Below, piece by piece: positions 44,387 to 53,589 of a stretch of DNA of 64,000 nucleotides. Within the stretch, counting starts at the first letter, position 1. Each line of letters opens with the position of its first letter. The translations under genes and the position numbers were made by a program. The stretch spans positions 18,985 through 82,984 of the forward strand of contig NZ_BMWD01000030.1 of NCBI RefSeq assembly GCF_014651055.1, in the 5' to 3' direction. A model generated the notes under the pieces. That model did not search any database and had not been told where the DNA came from. It saw only the letters and a list, made by a program, of their open reading frames with translations. The stretch is from Streptomyces fructofermentans. Its GTDB lineage: Bacteria > Actinomycetota > Actinomycetes > Streptomycetales > Streptomycetaceae.

Positions 44387-46350
44387 TGCCCGGGCTCGGT
44401 GACGCGACCCGCGGCCGGATCCTCTTCGGCGGCGACCACAACCCCGAGCAGTGGCCCGAGGAGACCTGGCACGAGGACGTGCGCCTGATGAAGGAGGCGG
44501 GCGTCAACTCGGTCACCCTCGGGGTCTTCTCCTGGGCGAGGCTCGAACCCCGCCCGGGTGCACGCGAGTTCGGCTGGCTGGACCGGCTGCTCGACCTGAT
44601 GCACGACAACGGCGTCGGCGTCGTCCTGGCCACCCCCACCGCCTCGCCGCCCCCGTGGATGGGCCAGCTCCATCCCGACACCCTGCCCCGCGACGAGGAC
44701 GGCCGCACCGAGGGGTGGGGCGGCCGCCAGCACTTCTCGCACTCCAGTGCCACCTACCGCCGGTTCGCGGCCGCCATCACCGAGGACCTGGCCGCCCGCT
44801 ACGGGGGCCATCCCGCCCTGGCCATGTGGCACATCAACAACGAGTACTGCACCCACGACTGGGGCGACGAGGCCGCCGCCACCTTCCGCCGCTGGCTCCG
44901 CGACCGGTACGGCACCCTGGAGGCGCTCAACACCGCCTGGGGAACGGCCTTCTGGAGCCAGGGATACGGCGACTGGCAGGAGGTGCTGCCGCCGCGCCGC
45001 GTCCACCACCGGAAGAACCCCGCGCAGGTACTGGACTTCAGGCGCTACACCTCCGACATGCTGCTGGAGTGCTACACCGCCGAGCGCGACATAGTGCGAC
45101 GGCACACCCCGCACATCCCGGTGACCACCAACTTCATGCCGATGTGGGCCGGTCAGGACGGCTGGAAGTGGGCCGCGGAGGAGGACGTCGTCTCCGTCGA
45201 CGTCTACCCGGACCCGCGCGACCCGTTCGGAGCGCAGGAGGGCGCCCTCGTCCACGACCTGACGCGCTCCCAGGCCCGCGGGCCGTGGATGCTGATGGAG
45301 CAGGCCGCGGGGGCTGTCGACTGGCGAGACGTCAACCGCCCCAAGCCGCGCGGCCTCAACCGGCTCTGGTCCCTCCAGGCCGTCGCGCGCGGAGCCGACG
45401 CCGTCTGCTACTTCCAGTGGCGCCAGTCCCGGCAGGGCGCCGAGAAGTTCCACTCCGGCATGCTCGGCCACGCGGGCGAGCACGGCCGGACGTTCCGGGA
45501 GGTCGTACGGATCGGCGCCGACCTCGCCCGGATCGGACCCGAGGCGGCGGGCACGCACGCGAGCGCGGAGGTCGCGATCCTCCACGAGTGGAACGCGTGG
45601 TGGGCGGGCGCCCAGGAGGGCCGGCCCTCGTCCGAGGTCGACCCCGCCCGGATCGTACGGGCCTGGCACCGGGCGCTGTGGGAGGCCCACGTCACCACCG
45701 ACTTCGCGCACCCGGAGCACGACCTGGCCGGCTACCGGCTCGTCGTCGTGCCGCAGCTCCACCTGCTCACGGACGCCGCGATCGACAACCTCGTCGCGTA
45801 CGTGCGCGCGGGCGGCACCCTCGTCTGCGGCTTCCTGACCGGGGTCGCCGACGAGGACGACCGGGTGCGGCCCGGCGGCATGGACGAGCGGCTGCGGGAG
45901 CTGTTCGGCATCCGGGTGCTGCACGAGTGGTGGCCGCTCGACCCGGGGGAGGTGGTCGACTGCGACGGCTTCCGGGGCACGCTCTGGTCCGAGGAGATCG
46001 AGGCCGGGGACGGGATCGCCGAGGCCCGCTACCGGGGCGGTGAACTCGACGGACACCCCGCCGTGCTGCGCAGGGGCCGCGCCCGGTACGTCACCACGCT
46101 GCCCGAGCCCGCGGCGCTGCGCGACCTGCTGGCGCGGGCGGCGGCGGAGGCCGGGGCGCGCCCCGTGCTCGACGGACTGCCCGCACGGGTCGAGGCCGTA
46201 CGCCGGGGGCACCTGCTCTTCGTCCTCAACCACGGCCGCGGGACGGTCACCGTCGAGGTGCCGGGAGCGCACCGCGACCTGCTCACCGGACGTCGGGTCG
46301 TGGACACGGTCGAGCTGGAGCGCCACGGAGTGGCGGTGCTCGCCCCATGA
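44386..46350 (+). CDS. GH42 beta-galactosidase
   Basis: A 654-residue family 42 enzyme starting MPGLGDATRGRILFGGDHNP. The acid/base is in WHINNEYC (Glu 153) and the nucleophile in WMLMEQAAG (Glu 305); GGDHNPEQWP and TATPTASPPPW-type loops (LATPTASPPPW) fit. The trimerisation and C-terminal beta domains follow to the end. There is no signal peptide, so it removes terminal beta-galactose inside the cell; galactosylated xyloglucan side chains are the suggested substrate. The ATG overlaps the mini-ORF stop and its own stop overlaps the GH95 start, so the three are translated as a unit. Confidence 0.92.
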   Translation: MPGLGDATRGRILFGGDHNPEQWPEETWHEDVRLMKEAGVNSVTLGVFSWARLEPRPGAREFGWLDRLLDLMHDNGVGVVLATPTASPPPWMGQLHPDTLPRDEDGRTEGWGGRQHFSHSSATYRRFAAAITEDLAARYGGHPALAMWHINNEYCTHDWGDEAAATFRRWLRDRYGTLEALNTAWGTAFWSQGYGDWQEVLPPRRVHHRKNPAQVLDFRRYTSDMLLECYTAERDIVRRHTPHIPVTTNFMPMWAGQDGWKWAAEEDVVSVDVYPDPRDPFGAQEGALVHDLTRSQARGPWMLMEQAAGAVDWRDVNRPKPRGLNRLWSLQAVARGADAVCYFQWRQSRQGAEKFHSGMLGHAGEHGRTFREVVRIGADLARIGPEAAGTHASAEVAILHEWNAWWAGAQEGRPSSEVDPARIVRAWHRALWEAHVTTDFAHPEHDLAGYRLVVVPQLHLLTDAAIDNLVAYVRAGGTLVCGFLTGVADEDDRVRPGGMDERLRELFGIRVLHEWWPLDPGEVVDCDGFRGTLWSEEIEAGDGIAEARYRGGELDGHPAVLRRGRARYVTTLPEPAALRDLLARAAAEAGARPVLDGLPARVEAVRRGHLLFVLNHGRGTVTVEVPGAHRDLLTGRRVVDTVELERHGVAVLAP

Positions 46351-48926
46351 GTGCCGCGCACCCCGGCGACCGCCCGGCCCCGACGGGCCACCCCGCCGAA
46401 CCGGACCCCGCGAGCCCGGCGCCCCCCGGGGGTCCCGAGCGCCCCGAGGGCGAGGGCGTCCCGGACCGCGGGACGTGGGAGCCCCGCCCGGCCGCCCGCT
46501 GGGAGGACGCGTTCCTGAGCGGCAACGGACGGCACGGCGTCCTCGTGTTCGGCGACCCGGACGACGACCGGGTCGTCGTGACCCACCACAGCCTGGTGCG
46601 CCCCAACGGGAGCGAGCACGCCCGGCCCCCGGAGCTCGCGGAACGGCTCGCCGCGCTCCAGGACCGCCTGCTCGCGGGCGAGGCGCACGCCGCCGAGGAC
46701 TTCACGGACGGCCGCCCCCTCCAGTGGGTGCAGCCCTTCCACCCCGCCTTCCAGGTGCGCTCCCGCAGGCCCCCGGGCCCGGTCGGGCGCTACCGGCGCA
46801 CCGTCGACTTCACCACGGGTGTCGTGGAGTGGGTCTGCGGCGAGCGGCACAGCAGGGTGTTCGTGTCACGGGCGGACGACATGGTCGTCCAGTACGTCAC
46901 GGGACCGGACCTCGGCTTCGACCTCCTCCTCGATCCGCGGCTGCCGGGCGCCCCCGGAGGGCTGCGGGTCGGCCGGGGCACGGTCCTCACCGCGGACGGC
47001 GCCCTGCTCTGGCTCCGCGTCGGGTACCCGGACAGCGACCGCGCGTACACCGGGACGACCCTCGCCGTGGTCACGGGCGGCCGGACGACCCCGGGCCTGC
47101 CCGGTCTGCGGGTGGAGGGGGCCGACTCCGTCCTGCTGCTGACCCGGGTCCGGCGCCACACGGGGGAGCTGGACGTGGTGGCGGAGGCCCGCGCCCTGCG
47201 CGCGAGCCTGACGGGACCGGGGCCGGGACCGGGTCCGGCACCCGGTCCGGGAGCGGCCGGCCACGAGACCGGCCACGAGGCTGTCGGCCGTGGGACCGCC
47301 GTGCAGGAGGCTGCCGGGCACGGGACCGCCGGGCACGCGACCGCCGGGCAGGAGGCTGCCGGACCGGACGACCGGGACGTGCCCGCCCCGGTGCCGGGAC
47401 CCGCGCCCGGCGGGGTGCCGGGACCCGCGCCCGGGGAGGTGCCGGGGCCCGCGCCCGGGGAGGTGCCGGGGCCCGCGCCCGGGGAGGTGCCGACGGAGGC
47501 GCTGCACGCCCGGCTCCTCGACCGCCATCTGCTCCTCCACCGACCCGCGTACGGGCGGGTGGCCCTGACCCTCGCCGCCGACGAGGCCGAACGCGCGCTC
47601 CCCGGTTCGGTGCTGCTCGGGCGCCCCCGCAGCCCCGCGCTCCTGGAACGGCTCTTCGCCGCCGGGCGCTACCACCTGCTGTCGGCCGCCGGGGCACTGC
47701 CGCCGAGGCTAACGGGACTGTGGACGGGGGACTGGGACACCGCGTGGTCGGGCGCGTTCACCACGGACGCCAACCTCAACCTGCAGACCGCGTCGGCCGT
47801 CGCGGGGGCACTGCCCGAGGTCGTCGAAGCCCAAGCCGCTCTCGTACACGGCCAGTTGGAGCACTGGCGGGAGAACGCCCGGGCCGTGTTCGGCGCCCGC
47901 GGCGTGGTCGCCCCGGCGCACACGGACGGCGAGTCCGGGTACACGTACCACTTCAGCCGCGAGTACCCCCTGCACCTGTGGACGGCCGGGGCCGACTGGC
48001 TGCTCAAGCCGCTCGTCGACCACGACGAGGCCCGCGGTGAACACGACCCCCGCCTGACGTCCGCCCTCGCCGAAGTGGCCGCCTTCTACGAGGACTTCCT
48101 CACCCGGACCGACGAGCACGGCCAGGTCGTCGTCGTCCCCTCCTACTCGCCCGAGAACGCCCCCGCGAACGCCGGCCGGGGCGCGCTCGACGCCGCCATG
48201 GACCTGTCGGCGGCACGGCACGCCCTGTGCACGGCCGCCGCCCGCCGCCCCGGACCCGACGCGGACCGCTGGCTGGCCCTCGCGGGGCGGCTGCCCCCGC
48301 ACCGCGTCAACGGCGACGGGGCGCTGGCCGAGTGGGCGTGGCCCGGTCTCGACGACACGTACGAGCACCGGCACCTCAGCCACCTGTACGGGGTGTGGCC
48401 GCTCGACGAGATCACGCCGTACGACACCCCGTACCTCGCGGCCGCCGCCCACCGCGCGCTCGAACTCCGCGGCTCCGAGAACGACTCCGCGCACGGCCAC
48501 CTCCACCACGCCCTCGTCGCGGCCCGACTGCGCGACGGCGAACGGGTCGCGCACGCGCTCGGCCGGGTGCTGGGGGGCGACTTCTTCCACGACTCACTGA
48601 TGAGCGCGCACTACCCGGGCCGCGACGTCTACAACGCGGACGCGGCACACGCCCTCCCGGCCGTCGTGATCGAGACGCTGATCCAGTCCACGCCGGACCG
48701 GCTGGTCCTGCTGCCCGCGCTGCCCGCCCGGTTTCCAGCGGGCGAACTGCGGGGCGTACGGACCCGGTTCGGCGCCGACGTCGACCTGCGCTGGAGCCGG
48801 CGCGGGGCCCGTGCGGCGATTCGGCCCGGCCGGACCTGCCGTGTCGACCTCAGGACCTCCTCCGGAGCGCGACCGCTCGACCTGCGTGCCGGAGAGGAGC
48901 ACGTCCTCACCCTGGGGACGCGCTGA
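46347..48926 (+). CDS. GH95-family glycosidase (alpha-L-fucosidase type)
   Basis: An 859-residue family 95 enzyme. The N-terminal beta domain (WEDAFLSGNGRHGVLVFGD, HHSLVRPN) is followed by an (alpha/alpha)6 barrel with TGLWTGDWDTAWSG, the catalytic-region NLN (about 476-478), PENAPAN-type loop SYSPENAPANAG and EHRHLSHLYGVWPLDEI. A Pro/Gly/Ala insert at about 290-383 separates the two parts and is discussed as a repeat. The family contains 1,2-alpha-L-fucosidases and alpha-galactosidases. It has no signal peptide, so it is intracellular. ATGA overlap with GH42 indicates coupling. Confidence 0.87.
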   Translation: MSAAHPGDRPAPTGHPAEPDPASPAPPGGPERPEGEGVPDRGTWEPRPAARWEDAFLSGNGRHGVLVFGDPDDDRVVVTHHSLVRPNGSEHARPPELAERLAALQDRLLAGEAHAAEDFTDGRPLQWVQPFHPAFQVRSRRPPGPVGRYRRTVDFTTGVVEWVCGERHSRVFVSRADDMVVQYVTGPDLGFDLLLDPRLPGAPGGLRVGRGTVLTADGALLWLRVGYPDSDRAYTGTTLAVVTGGRTTPGLPGLRVEGADSVLLLTRVRRHTGELDVVAEARALRASLTGPGPGPGPAPGPGAAGHETGHEAVGRGTAVQEAAGHGTAGHATAGQEAAGPDDRDVPAPVPGPAPGGVPGPAPGEVPGPAPGEVPGPAPGEVPTEALHARLLDRHLLLHRPAYGRVALTLAADEAERALPGSVLLGRPRSPALLERLFAAGRYHLLSAAGALPPRLTGLWTGDWDTAWSGAFTTDANLNLQTASAVAGALPEVVEAQAALVHGQLEHWRENARAVFGARGVVAPAHTDGESGYTYHFSREYPLHLWTAGADWLLKPLVDHDEARGEHDPRLTSALAEVAAFYEDFLTRTDEHGQVVVVPSYSPENAPANAGRGALDAAMDLSAARHALCTAAARRPGPDADRWLALAGRLPPHRVNGDGALAEWAWPGLDDTYEHRHLSHLYGVWPLDEITPYDTPYLAAAAHRALELRGSENDSAHGHLHHALVAARLRDGERVAHALGRVLGGDFFHDSLMSAHYPGRDVYNADAAHALPAVVIETLIQSTPDRLVLLPALPARFPAGELRGVRTRFGADVDLRWSRRGARAAIRPGRTCRVDLRTSSGARPLDLRAGEEHVLTLGTR
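47391..47486 (+). repeat. 24-bp minisatellite inside the GH95 gene
   Basis: Four copies of an octapeptide unit VPGPAPGE (first ending GG), preceded from 47214 by GPGPGPGPAP and GHGTAGHATAG-like runs. It keeps frame and adds about 94 residues between domains. Confidence 0.85.
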
Positions 48927-48963
48927 CCCCGTCCGACCTCCCCCCACCCATGGAAGGGACACC

Positions 48964-49677
48964 ATGGCAACACGCACGCCGAACAGGATCACCCGGGCCC
49001 TGCTGGGCCCGGCGCTCGCGCTCGGCGCGGTCGTCGGCCTCTCCCCGGCCCCCGCCCATGCCGCCGTCTGGAGCTCCTGCGACCAGTGGGGCAACACCGC
49101 CCTGAACGGCTACACGCTCTACAACAACATCTGGGGCTCCGGCGCCGGCAGCCAGTGCGTCTGGGCCAACTCCGGTACCAACTGGGGCGTCTGGGCCAAC
49201 CACCCCAACACCGGCGGCATCAAGTCGTACCCCAACTCCAAGAAGGTGATCAACAGGACGATCACCTCGCTCGGCTCGCTCTCCAGCAGCTACAGCGTCA
49301 CGGTCCCGTCGTCCGGCGCGTACAACACCTCGTACGACATCTGGGACACCGACTACGACTACGAGATCATGCTCTGGGTCAACCACAACGGTGCCGTCGG
49401 CCCGCTCGGCTCCTCGCAGGGCAACGTCAGCCTGGGCGGCCACACCTGGACCGTCCACAAGGGCAGCAACGGCGCCAACGAGGTCTTCTCGTTCCTGCGC
49501 ACCTCCGACTCCAGCTCCGGCACGGTGAACATCCTGCCCATCCTGAGGTGGATCAAGGACACCAAGGGCTGGTTCGGCAACGAGACCATCGGCGACGTCC
49601 AGTTCGGGTACGAGATCACCTCGTCGTCCGGCGGCCTGGACTTCCGCACCGACAACCTGACGGTCAGCAGCAGTTGA
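48964..49677 (+). CDS. Secreted GH12 endoglucanase/xyloglucanase
   Basis: A 237-residue exported beta-jelly-roll enzyme of family 12. The signal peptide is about 1-33 (ending AHA). The catalytic nucleophile is in DYEIMLWVN (Glu 134) and the acid/base in QFGYEITS (Glu 217). Unlike many Streptomyces GH12 enzymes it has no linker or cellulose-binding module. Family 12 includes endo-1,4-glucanases and xyloglucanases. As the only secreted hydrolase of the locus it probably makes the oligosaccharides that are imported. GAAGGG lies five bases before ATG 48964. Confidence 0.92.
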   Translation: MATRTPNRITRALLGPALALGAVVGLSPAPAHAAVWSSCDQWGNTALNGYTLYNNIWGSGAGSQCVWANSGTNWGVWANHPNTGGIKSYPNSKKVINRTITSLGSLSSSYSVTVPSSGAYNTSYDIWDTDYDYEIMLWVNHNGAVGPLGSSQGNVSLGGHTWTVHKGSNGANEVFSFLRTSDSSSGTVNILPILRWIKDTKGWFGNETIGDVQFGYEITSSSGGLDFRTDNLTVSSS

Positions 49678-49686
49678 GCCCGCACG

Positions 49687-49722
49687 GCCGCCGGTGCCGG
49701 TCCACGCGCCGGCACCGGCGGC
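49687..49722. terminator. Bidirectional terminator between GH12 and GH31
   Basis: A perfect 14-bp stem GCCGCCGGTGCCGG with an eight-base loop, in the convergent gap. Confidence 0.75.
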
Positions 49723-49794
49723 CCGGCGCACCCCGGGTCCCCGGCTGTCCGGCGGCCGGGAAACCGGGGTGCCCCCGGCGGCGGAGCCGTCGGG

Positions 49795-51900
49795 TCAGCC
49801 GGTGACGGGGAGGGTCGCCCCGTCCCGCAGGAACAGCGGAATGCGGTCCAGCGGCGCCTCCACGGTCACGGCCCCGCCGCCCTCGTACGCCCGGCCGGTC
49901 CACGCGTCGGTCCAGCGCGCCCCCGCAGGCAGGTGGACGGTCCTGGCCGTCGCGCCGGCGGTCAGCACCGGGGCGACCAGCAGATCGGGTCCGAAGAGGT
50001 ACGCGTCGTCGACCGACCACGCCGCCTGGTCCTCGGGGAACTCCAGGAACAGCGGCCGCATCACGGGCTGCCCGTCCTCGTGCGCGGCGCGCATCACCCG
50101 CAGCACGTACGGCTTCAACCGCTCCCGCAGACGCAGGTACTTCTCCATGATCGCGCCGGCCTCCTCGCCGTACGACCACACCTCGTTGGGGCCGCCGGTC
50201 ATGTCCGGGCCGAGCGGCATGCCCGGGTCGCGGAAGCCGTGCAGCCGCATCAGCGGGGAGAACGCGCCGAACTGGAACCAGCGGACCATCACTTCGCGGT
50301 ACCCGGGGTCGTCCGGGTCGCCGCCGTGGAAGCCGCCGATGTCGGTGTTCCACCACGGGATGCCGGACAGCGCGGTGTTCAGCCCGGCCGCGACCTGGCG
50401 GCGCAGGGTCGCGAAGTCCGTGCCGATGTCCCCGGACCACAGGGCGGCGCCGTAGCGCTGACTGCCCGCCCAGGCCGAGCGGTTGAGCGTGACGACCTCG
50501 CTCTCCCCGGCCGCGGTCATGCCCTCGTGGAAGGTGCGGGCGTTCTCGCGCGGATACATGTTGGCGACTTCGAGGCCCGGTCCCGCCCAGTAGCGCAGGT
50601 TCTCGGAGAAGCCCGGCTTCAGCTCCGGCTCGCAGGCGTCGAGCCAGAAGGACGTGATCCCGTACGGGTCGACGTAGTTCTCCTTCACGCGCGACCAGAG
50701 GAACGCGCGGGCCTCCGGGTTCGTCGCGTCGTAGAAGGCCACTTGGACCGTGGAGGCGACATCCTTGTCGGGCCAGTCGGCGTGCGCCACCGGGCCGTAC
50801 TCCGTGCCGATGAACCAGCCGCGCTGCTCCATGAGCGCGTGGTTCCCGGAGAGCGGGGACACGGACGGCCACACGGACACGACGAGCCGGATGCCGAGTT
50901 CCGCGAGCTCCCGCTGCATCGCCGCCGGGTCCGGCCACTCGGCGGGGTCGAACTTCCAGTCGCCCAGGTGCGTCCAGTGGAAGAAGTCGCACACGATGAC
51001 GTCGATCGGCAGCCCTCTGCGCCTGTACTCCCGTGCCACGGAGAGCAGTTCGTCCTGTGTGCGGTAGCGGAGCTTGCACTGCCAGAAGCCCGCCGCCCAC
51101 TCCGGGAGCATCGGCGAGCGCCCGGTCGCCGCGCTGTAGCGGCGCTGGGCGTCGGCGGGGCTGCCCGCGGTGATCCAGTAGTCGATCTGCCGGGCCGAGT
51201 CCGCCACCCAGCGCGTGCCGTTGGCCGCGAGCTCGACGCGGCCGACCGCCGGGTTGTTCCACAGCAGGGTGTAGCCGCGGCTGGAGGTGAGGACGGGGAT
51301 CGTCACCTCGGCGTTGCGCTGGACGAGGTCGAGGACGGCGCCCTTCTGGTCGAGCAGGCCGTGCTGGTGCTGGCCGAGGCCGTACAGCTTCTCGCCCTCG
51401 TAGGCGGCGAACCGCTGCTCCAGCCGGTGGTGTCCGTTGCCGACGGGGGTGTACAGGCGCGGCCCCGGCCACCAGAAGTGGGCCCGCTCCTCCGAGAGCA
51501 GTTCGGCGCCGTCCGCGGTACGGGTGAATCGGACCAGGCCGTCCGCGCCGACCTCGACGGTCAGCGCGCCCACGGTCAGCCGGCCCACGCCGTCCTCGAT
51601 CCGGACCGCCGAGCCGGTCTCGGGCGCCTCGTCGAGCAGCGCGCACGGCAGCCCGTCGAGGACGGGACCGCCCAGCCTGGCCCGCACCCGGACGGCGTCC
51701 GGCCCCCAGGGCTCCACGCGTACGGTCTCCTGGCGGCCGCTCCACTCCAGGGCGCCCCCGCGTTCGCGGAAGGTGCCCACGGTGGGCGAGGACTGGGCGA
51801 GGCCGGCGGAGCCCTGTCCGGGCCCGCCGTGCCGCTCGGGCGGATCGTGCTGCTCGGGTCGCGCGTGCTGCTGGGGCACGGTCTCGGCGGGCTGGTTCAT
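49795..51900 (-). CDS. GH31 alpha-xylosidase-like enzyme
   Basis: A 701-residue family 31 glycosidase with no signal peptide. The N-terminal beta-sandwich includes GEKLYGLGQHQHG. The barrel has the nucleophile in SFWLDACEPE (Asp 421), the acid/base in ALWSGDIGTDF (Asp 491) and the metal-free loop DVIVCDFFHWTHLGDWKFD. WLDACEPE and the WKFD loop resemble bacterial xyloglucan alpha-xylosidases rather than alpha-glucosidases, which supports removal of alpha-1,6-xylose. AGGAG lies seven bases before ATG 51900. It is downstream of lacI on the same strand, after a 169-bp gap with 13-bp (GCGGGTGCTCCTG twice) and 7-bp (GCGCGGT four times) repeats. Confidence 0.87.
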   Translation of the reverse strand: MNQPAETVPQQHARPEQHDPPERHGGPGQGSAGLAQSSPTVGTFRERGGALEWSGRQETVRVEPWGPDAVRVRARLGGPVLDGLPCALLDEAPETGSAVRIEDGVGRLTVGALTVEVGADGLVRFTRTADGAELLSEERAHFWWPGPRLYTPVGNGHHRLEQRFAAYEGEKLYGLGQHQHGLLDQKGAVLDLVQRNAEVTIPVLTSSRGYTLLWNNPAVGRVELAANGTRWVADSARQIDYWITAGSPADAQRRYSAATGRSPMLPEWAAGFWQCKLRYRTQDELLSVAREYRRRGLPIDVIVCDFFHWTHLGDWKFDPAEWPDPAAMQRELAELGIRLVVSVWPSVSPLSGNHALMEQRGWFIGTEYGPVAHADWPDKDVASTVQVAFYDATNPEARAFLWSRVKENYVDPYGITSFWLDACEPELKPGFSENLRYWAGPGLEVANMYPRENARTFHEGMTAAGESEVVTLNRSAWAGSQRYGAALWSGDIGTDFATLRRQVAAGLNTALSGIPWWNTDIGGFHGGDPDDPGYREVMVRWFQFGAFSPLMRLHGFRDPGMPLGPDMTGGPNEVWSYGEEAGAIMEKYLRLRERLKPYVLRVMRAAHEDGQPVMRPLFLEFPEDQAAWSVDDAYLFGPDLLVAPVLTAGATARTVHLPAGARWTDAWTGRAYEGGGAVTVEAPLDRIPLFLRDGATLPVTG

Positions 51901-52069
51901 GCGGGTGCTCCTGAAGGTGCGGGTGCTCCTGGGGGAAGGAGTGGCGGCAGGACCCGGGGACGCGACGCGGAACGGCCCGCCGGGACAGGACGGGGTGCTC
52001 CGGCACCGGGGGAGGCGTGCGGGTGCGCGGTGCGCGGTGCGCGGTGCGCGGTGGGGCGGTTGCGGGTGC

Positions 52070-53083
52070 TCAGGGGGCGGCGGGGGCCGGACCCGTGCTC
52101 GCGCGGACGGTCAGCTCGGGGGCGATGAGCACGACGTCGTCCTCGCCCTGCCCGCCGAGCTTGGCGACCAGGCGCTCCACGGCGGTGCGGCCCATCTCCT
52201 GTGCCGGGATCGCAACCGAGGTCAGCCGTACGGAGGCCTGGGTCGCGACCTGCTCCGGGCAGATCGCCACCACCGAGACGTCCTCGGGGACGGCTCGGCC
52301 CTGCTGGCGCAGCAGCGCGAGCAGGGGTTCGACCGCGGACTCGTTCTGCACGACGAAGCCCGTGGTGGCGGGCCGCTCGTCGAAGATCCGGGACAGCGTC
52401 AGCGACATGGCGTCGTAGCCGCCCTCGCACGGCCGGTGCAGCACCCGCAGGCCCAGCTCCCGGGACCGGGAGCGGAGTCCGTCGAGGGTGCGCTCGGCGA
52501 AGCCGGTGTGCCGTTCGTAGACCGCGGGCGCCTCGCCGATGACAGCGATGTCACGGTGTCCGAGCATCGCGAGGTGCTCGACGCACAGCGCGCCCGTCGC
52601 TCCGAAGTCGAGGTCGACGCAGGTCAGGCCTTCGGTGTCGGCCGGGAGGCCGATGAGGACGGACGGCTGGTCCGTGCCGCGCAGCAGCGGCAGCCGCTCG
52701 TCGTCCAGCTCGACGTCCATCATGATCATCGCGTCGGCGAGCCCGCTGCCGGTGACCCGGCGCACGGCGTCGGCACCCTCCTCGCCCGTGAGCAGCAGCA
52801 CGTCGTACCCGTGGGTGCGGGCCGAGGTGGCCACCGCGATGGCGATCTCCATCATCACGGGTACGTACATGTCCGTGCGGAGCGGGACCATCAGCGCGAT
52901 GATGTTGGACCGGTTGCTCGCCAGCGCCCGGGCCCCCGCGTTGGGGTGGTACCCGAGCTCGTGGATGCTCCGCTCGACCCGCTGCCGGGTGCTCACGGAG
53001 ATGGACCGCTTGCCGCTGAGGACATAGCTCACCGTGCTCGCCGAGACTCCGGCGTGCTGGGCGACCTCGGCGAGGGTGACCAT
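52070..53083 (-). CDS. LacI-family repressor of the carbohydrate locus
   Basis: A 337-residue regulator. The N-terminal HTH is VTLAEVAQHAGVSASTVSYV with hinge NAGARALASNRSNIIA, and a sugar-binding PBP1-like domain runs to the end (DLDFGATGALCVEHLAMLGH, VRLTSVAIPAQEMGRTAVERL). ATG at 53083 has GGAG six bases upstream; the annotated-longer TTG start is less likely. Two palindromes CGAAGCGCTTCG lie 22 and 111 bases upstream, the same word found before GH3 and the transporter. It is therefore the probable autoregulated repressor of the locus, released by a sugar or oligosaccharide. Confidence 0.9.
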   Translation of the reverse strand: MVTLAEVAQHAGVSASTVSYVLSGKRSISVSTRQRVERSIHELGYHPNAGARALASNRSNIIALMVPLRTDMYVPVMMEIAIAVATSARTHGYDVLLLTGEEGADAVRRVTGSGLADAMIMMDVELDDERLPLLRGTDQPSVLIGLPADTEGLTCVDLDFGATGALCVEHLAMLGHRDIAVIGEAPAVYERHTGFAERTLDGLRSRSRELGLRVLHRPCEGGYDAMSLTLSRIFDERPATTGFVVQNESAVEPLLALLRQQGRAVPEDVSVVAICPEQVATQASVRLTSVAIPAQEMGRTAVERLVAKLGGQGEDDVVLIAPELTVRASTGPAPAAP

Positions 53084-53104
53084 CCAGCTCTCCAAGCGTT
53101 TGTG

Positions 53105-53116
53105 CGAAGCGCTTCG
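53105..53116. promoter_or_regulatory. LacI-type operator 3
   Basis: CGAAGCGCTTCG, a 12-bp palindrome with the outer T/A pair lost on one side, close to the lacI start; likely autoregulatory. Confidence 0.75.
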
Positions 53117-53193
53117 ACAGTGCGCGTCGGGGGCTTGCGGGGGAGTGGGGGTGGCCCGACACTAGCTTGACGGTGGGTGGGTGTCCATAGGTT

Positions 53194-53209
53194 GTCGAAG
53201 CGCTTCGAC
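53194..53209. promoter_or_regulatory. LacI-type operator 4
   Basis: GTCGAAGCGCTTCGAC, a perfect 16-bp palindrome and the best copy of the four, 111 bases upstream of lacI. Confidence 0.8.
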
Positions 53210-53589
53210 TCGACTGGCGTTTGGCGCGGGTGGTCCGCCCCCGCCCCTCCGTGTGCCGGGCGCTGGAGGGCGGCCGGCGCGCACGGGACGCGGGCGCCCC
53301 GCGCCGAGTGTCGGCCACGCGGACCGGGTTCCCGTCCCGACCCCGGCCGCCCCGTGCCGGGCGAGCCCCGGAACGCACCGACCGCACACGGTGCGGGCCT
53401 CGTGCGCGGCCCGAGTCAGGGCACGAGGGGGCCGGGCGTCCGGCTTCGAAGCGGCCGCCTGTGCGATTGCCGGGGGACGACCGCCCGACTCGGCCGCCCC
53501 GGCAGGCTCGGGGGCGGCCCGGAGGGCTTCCGCACGGCGAGCGGTTCGGCCCCCGCGCGACGGCCCGTCCGCACCCCGGCCCGAAGACC

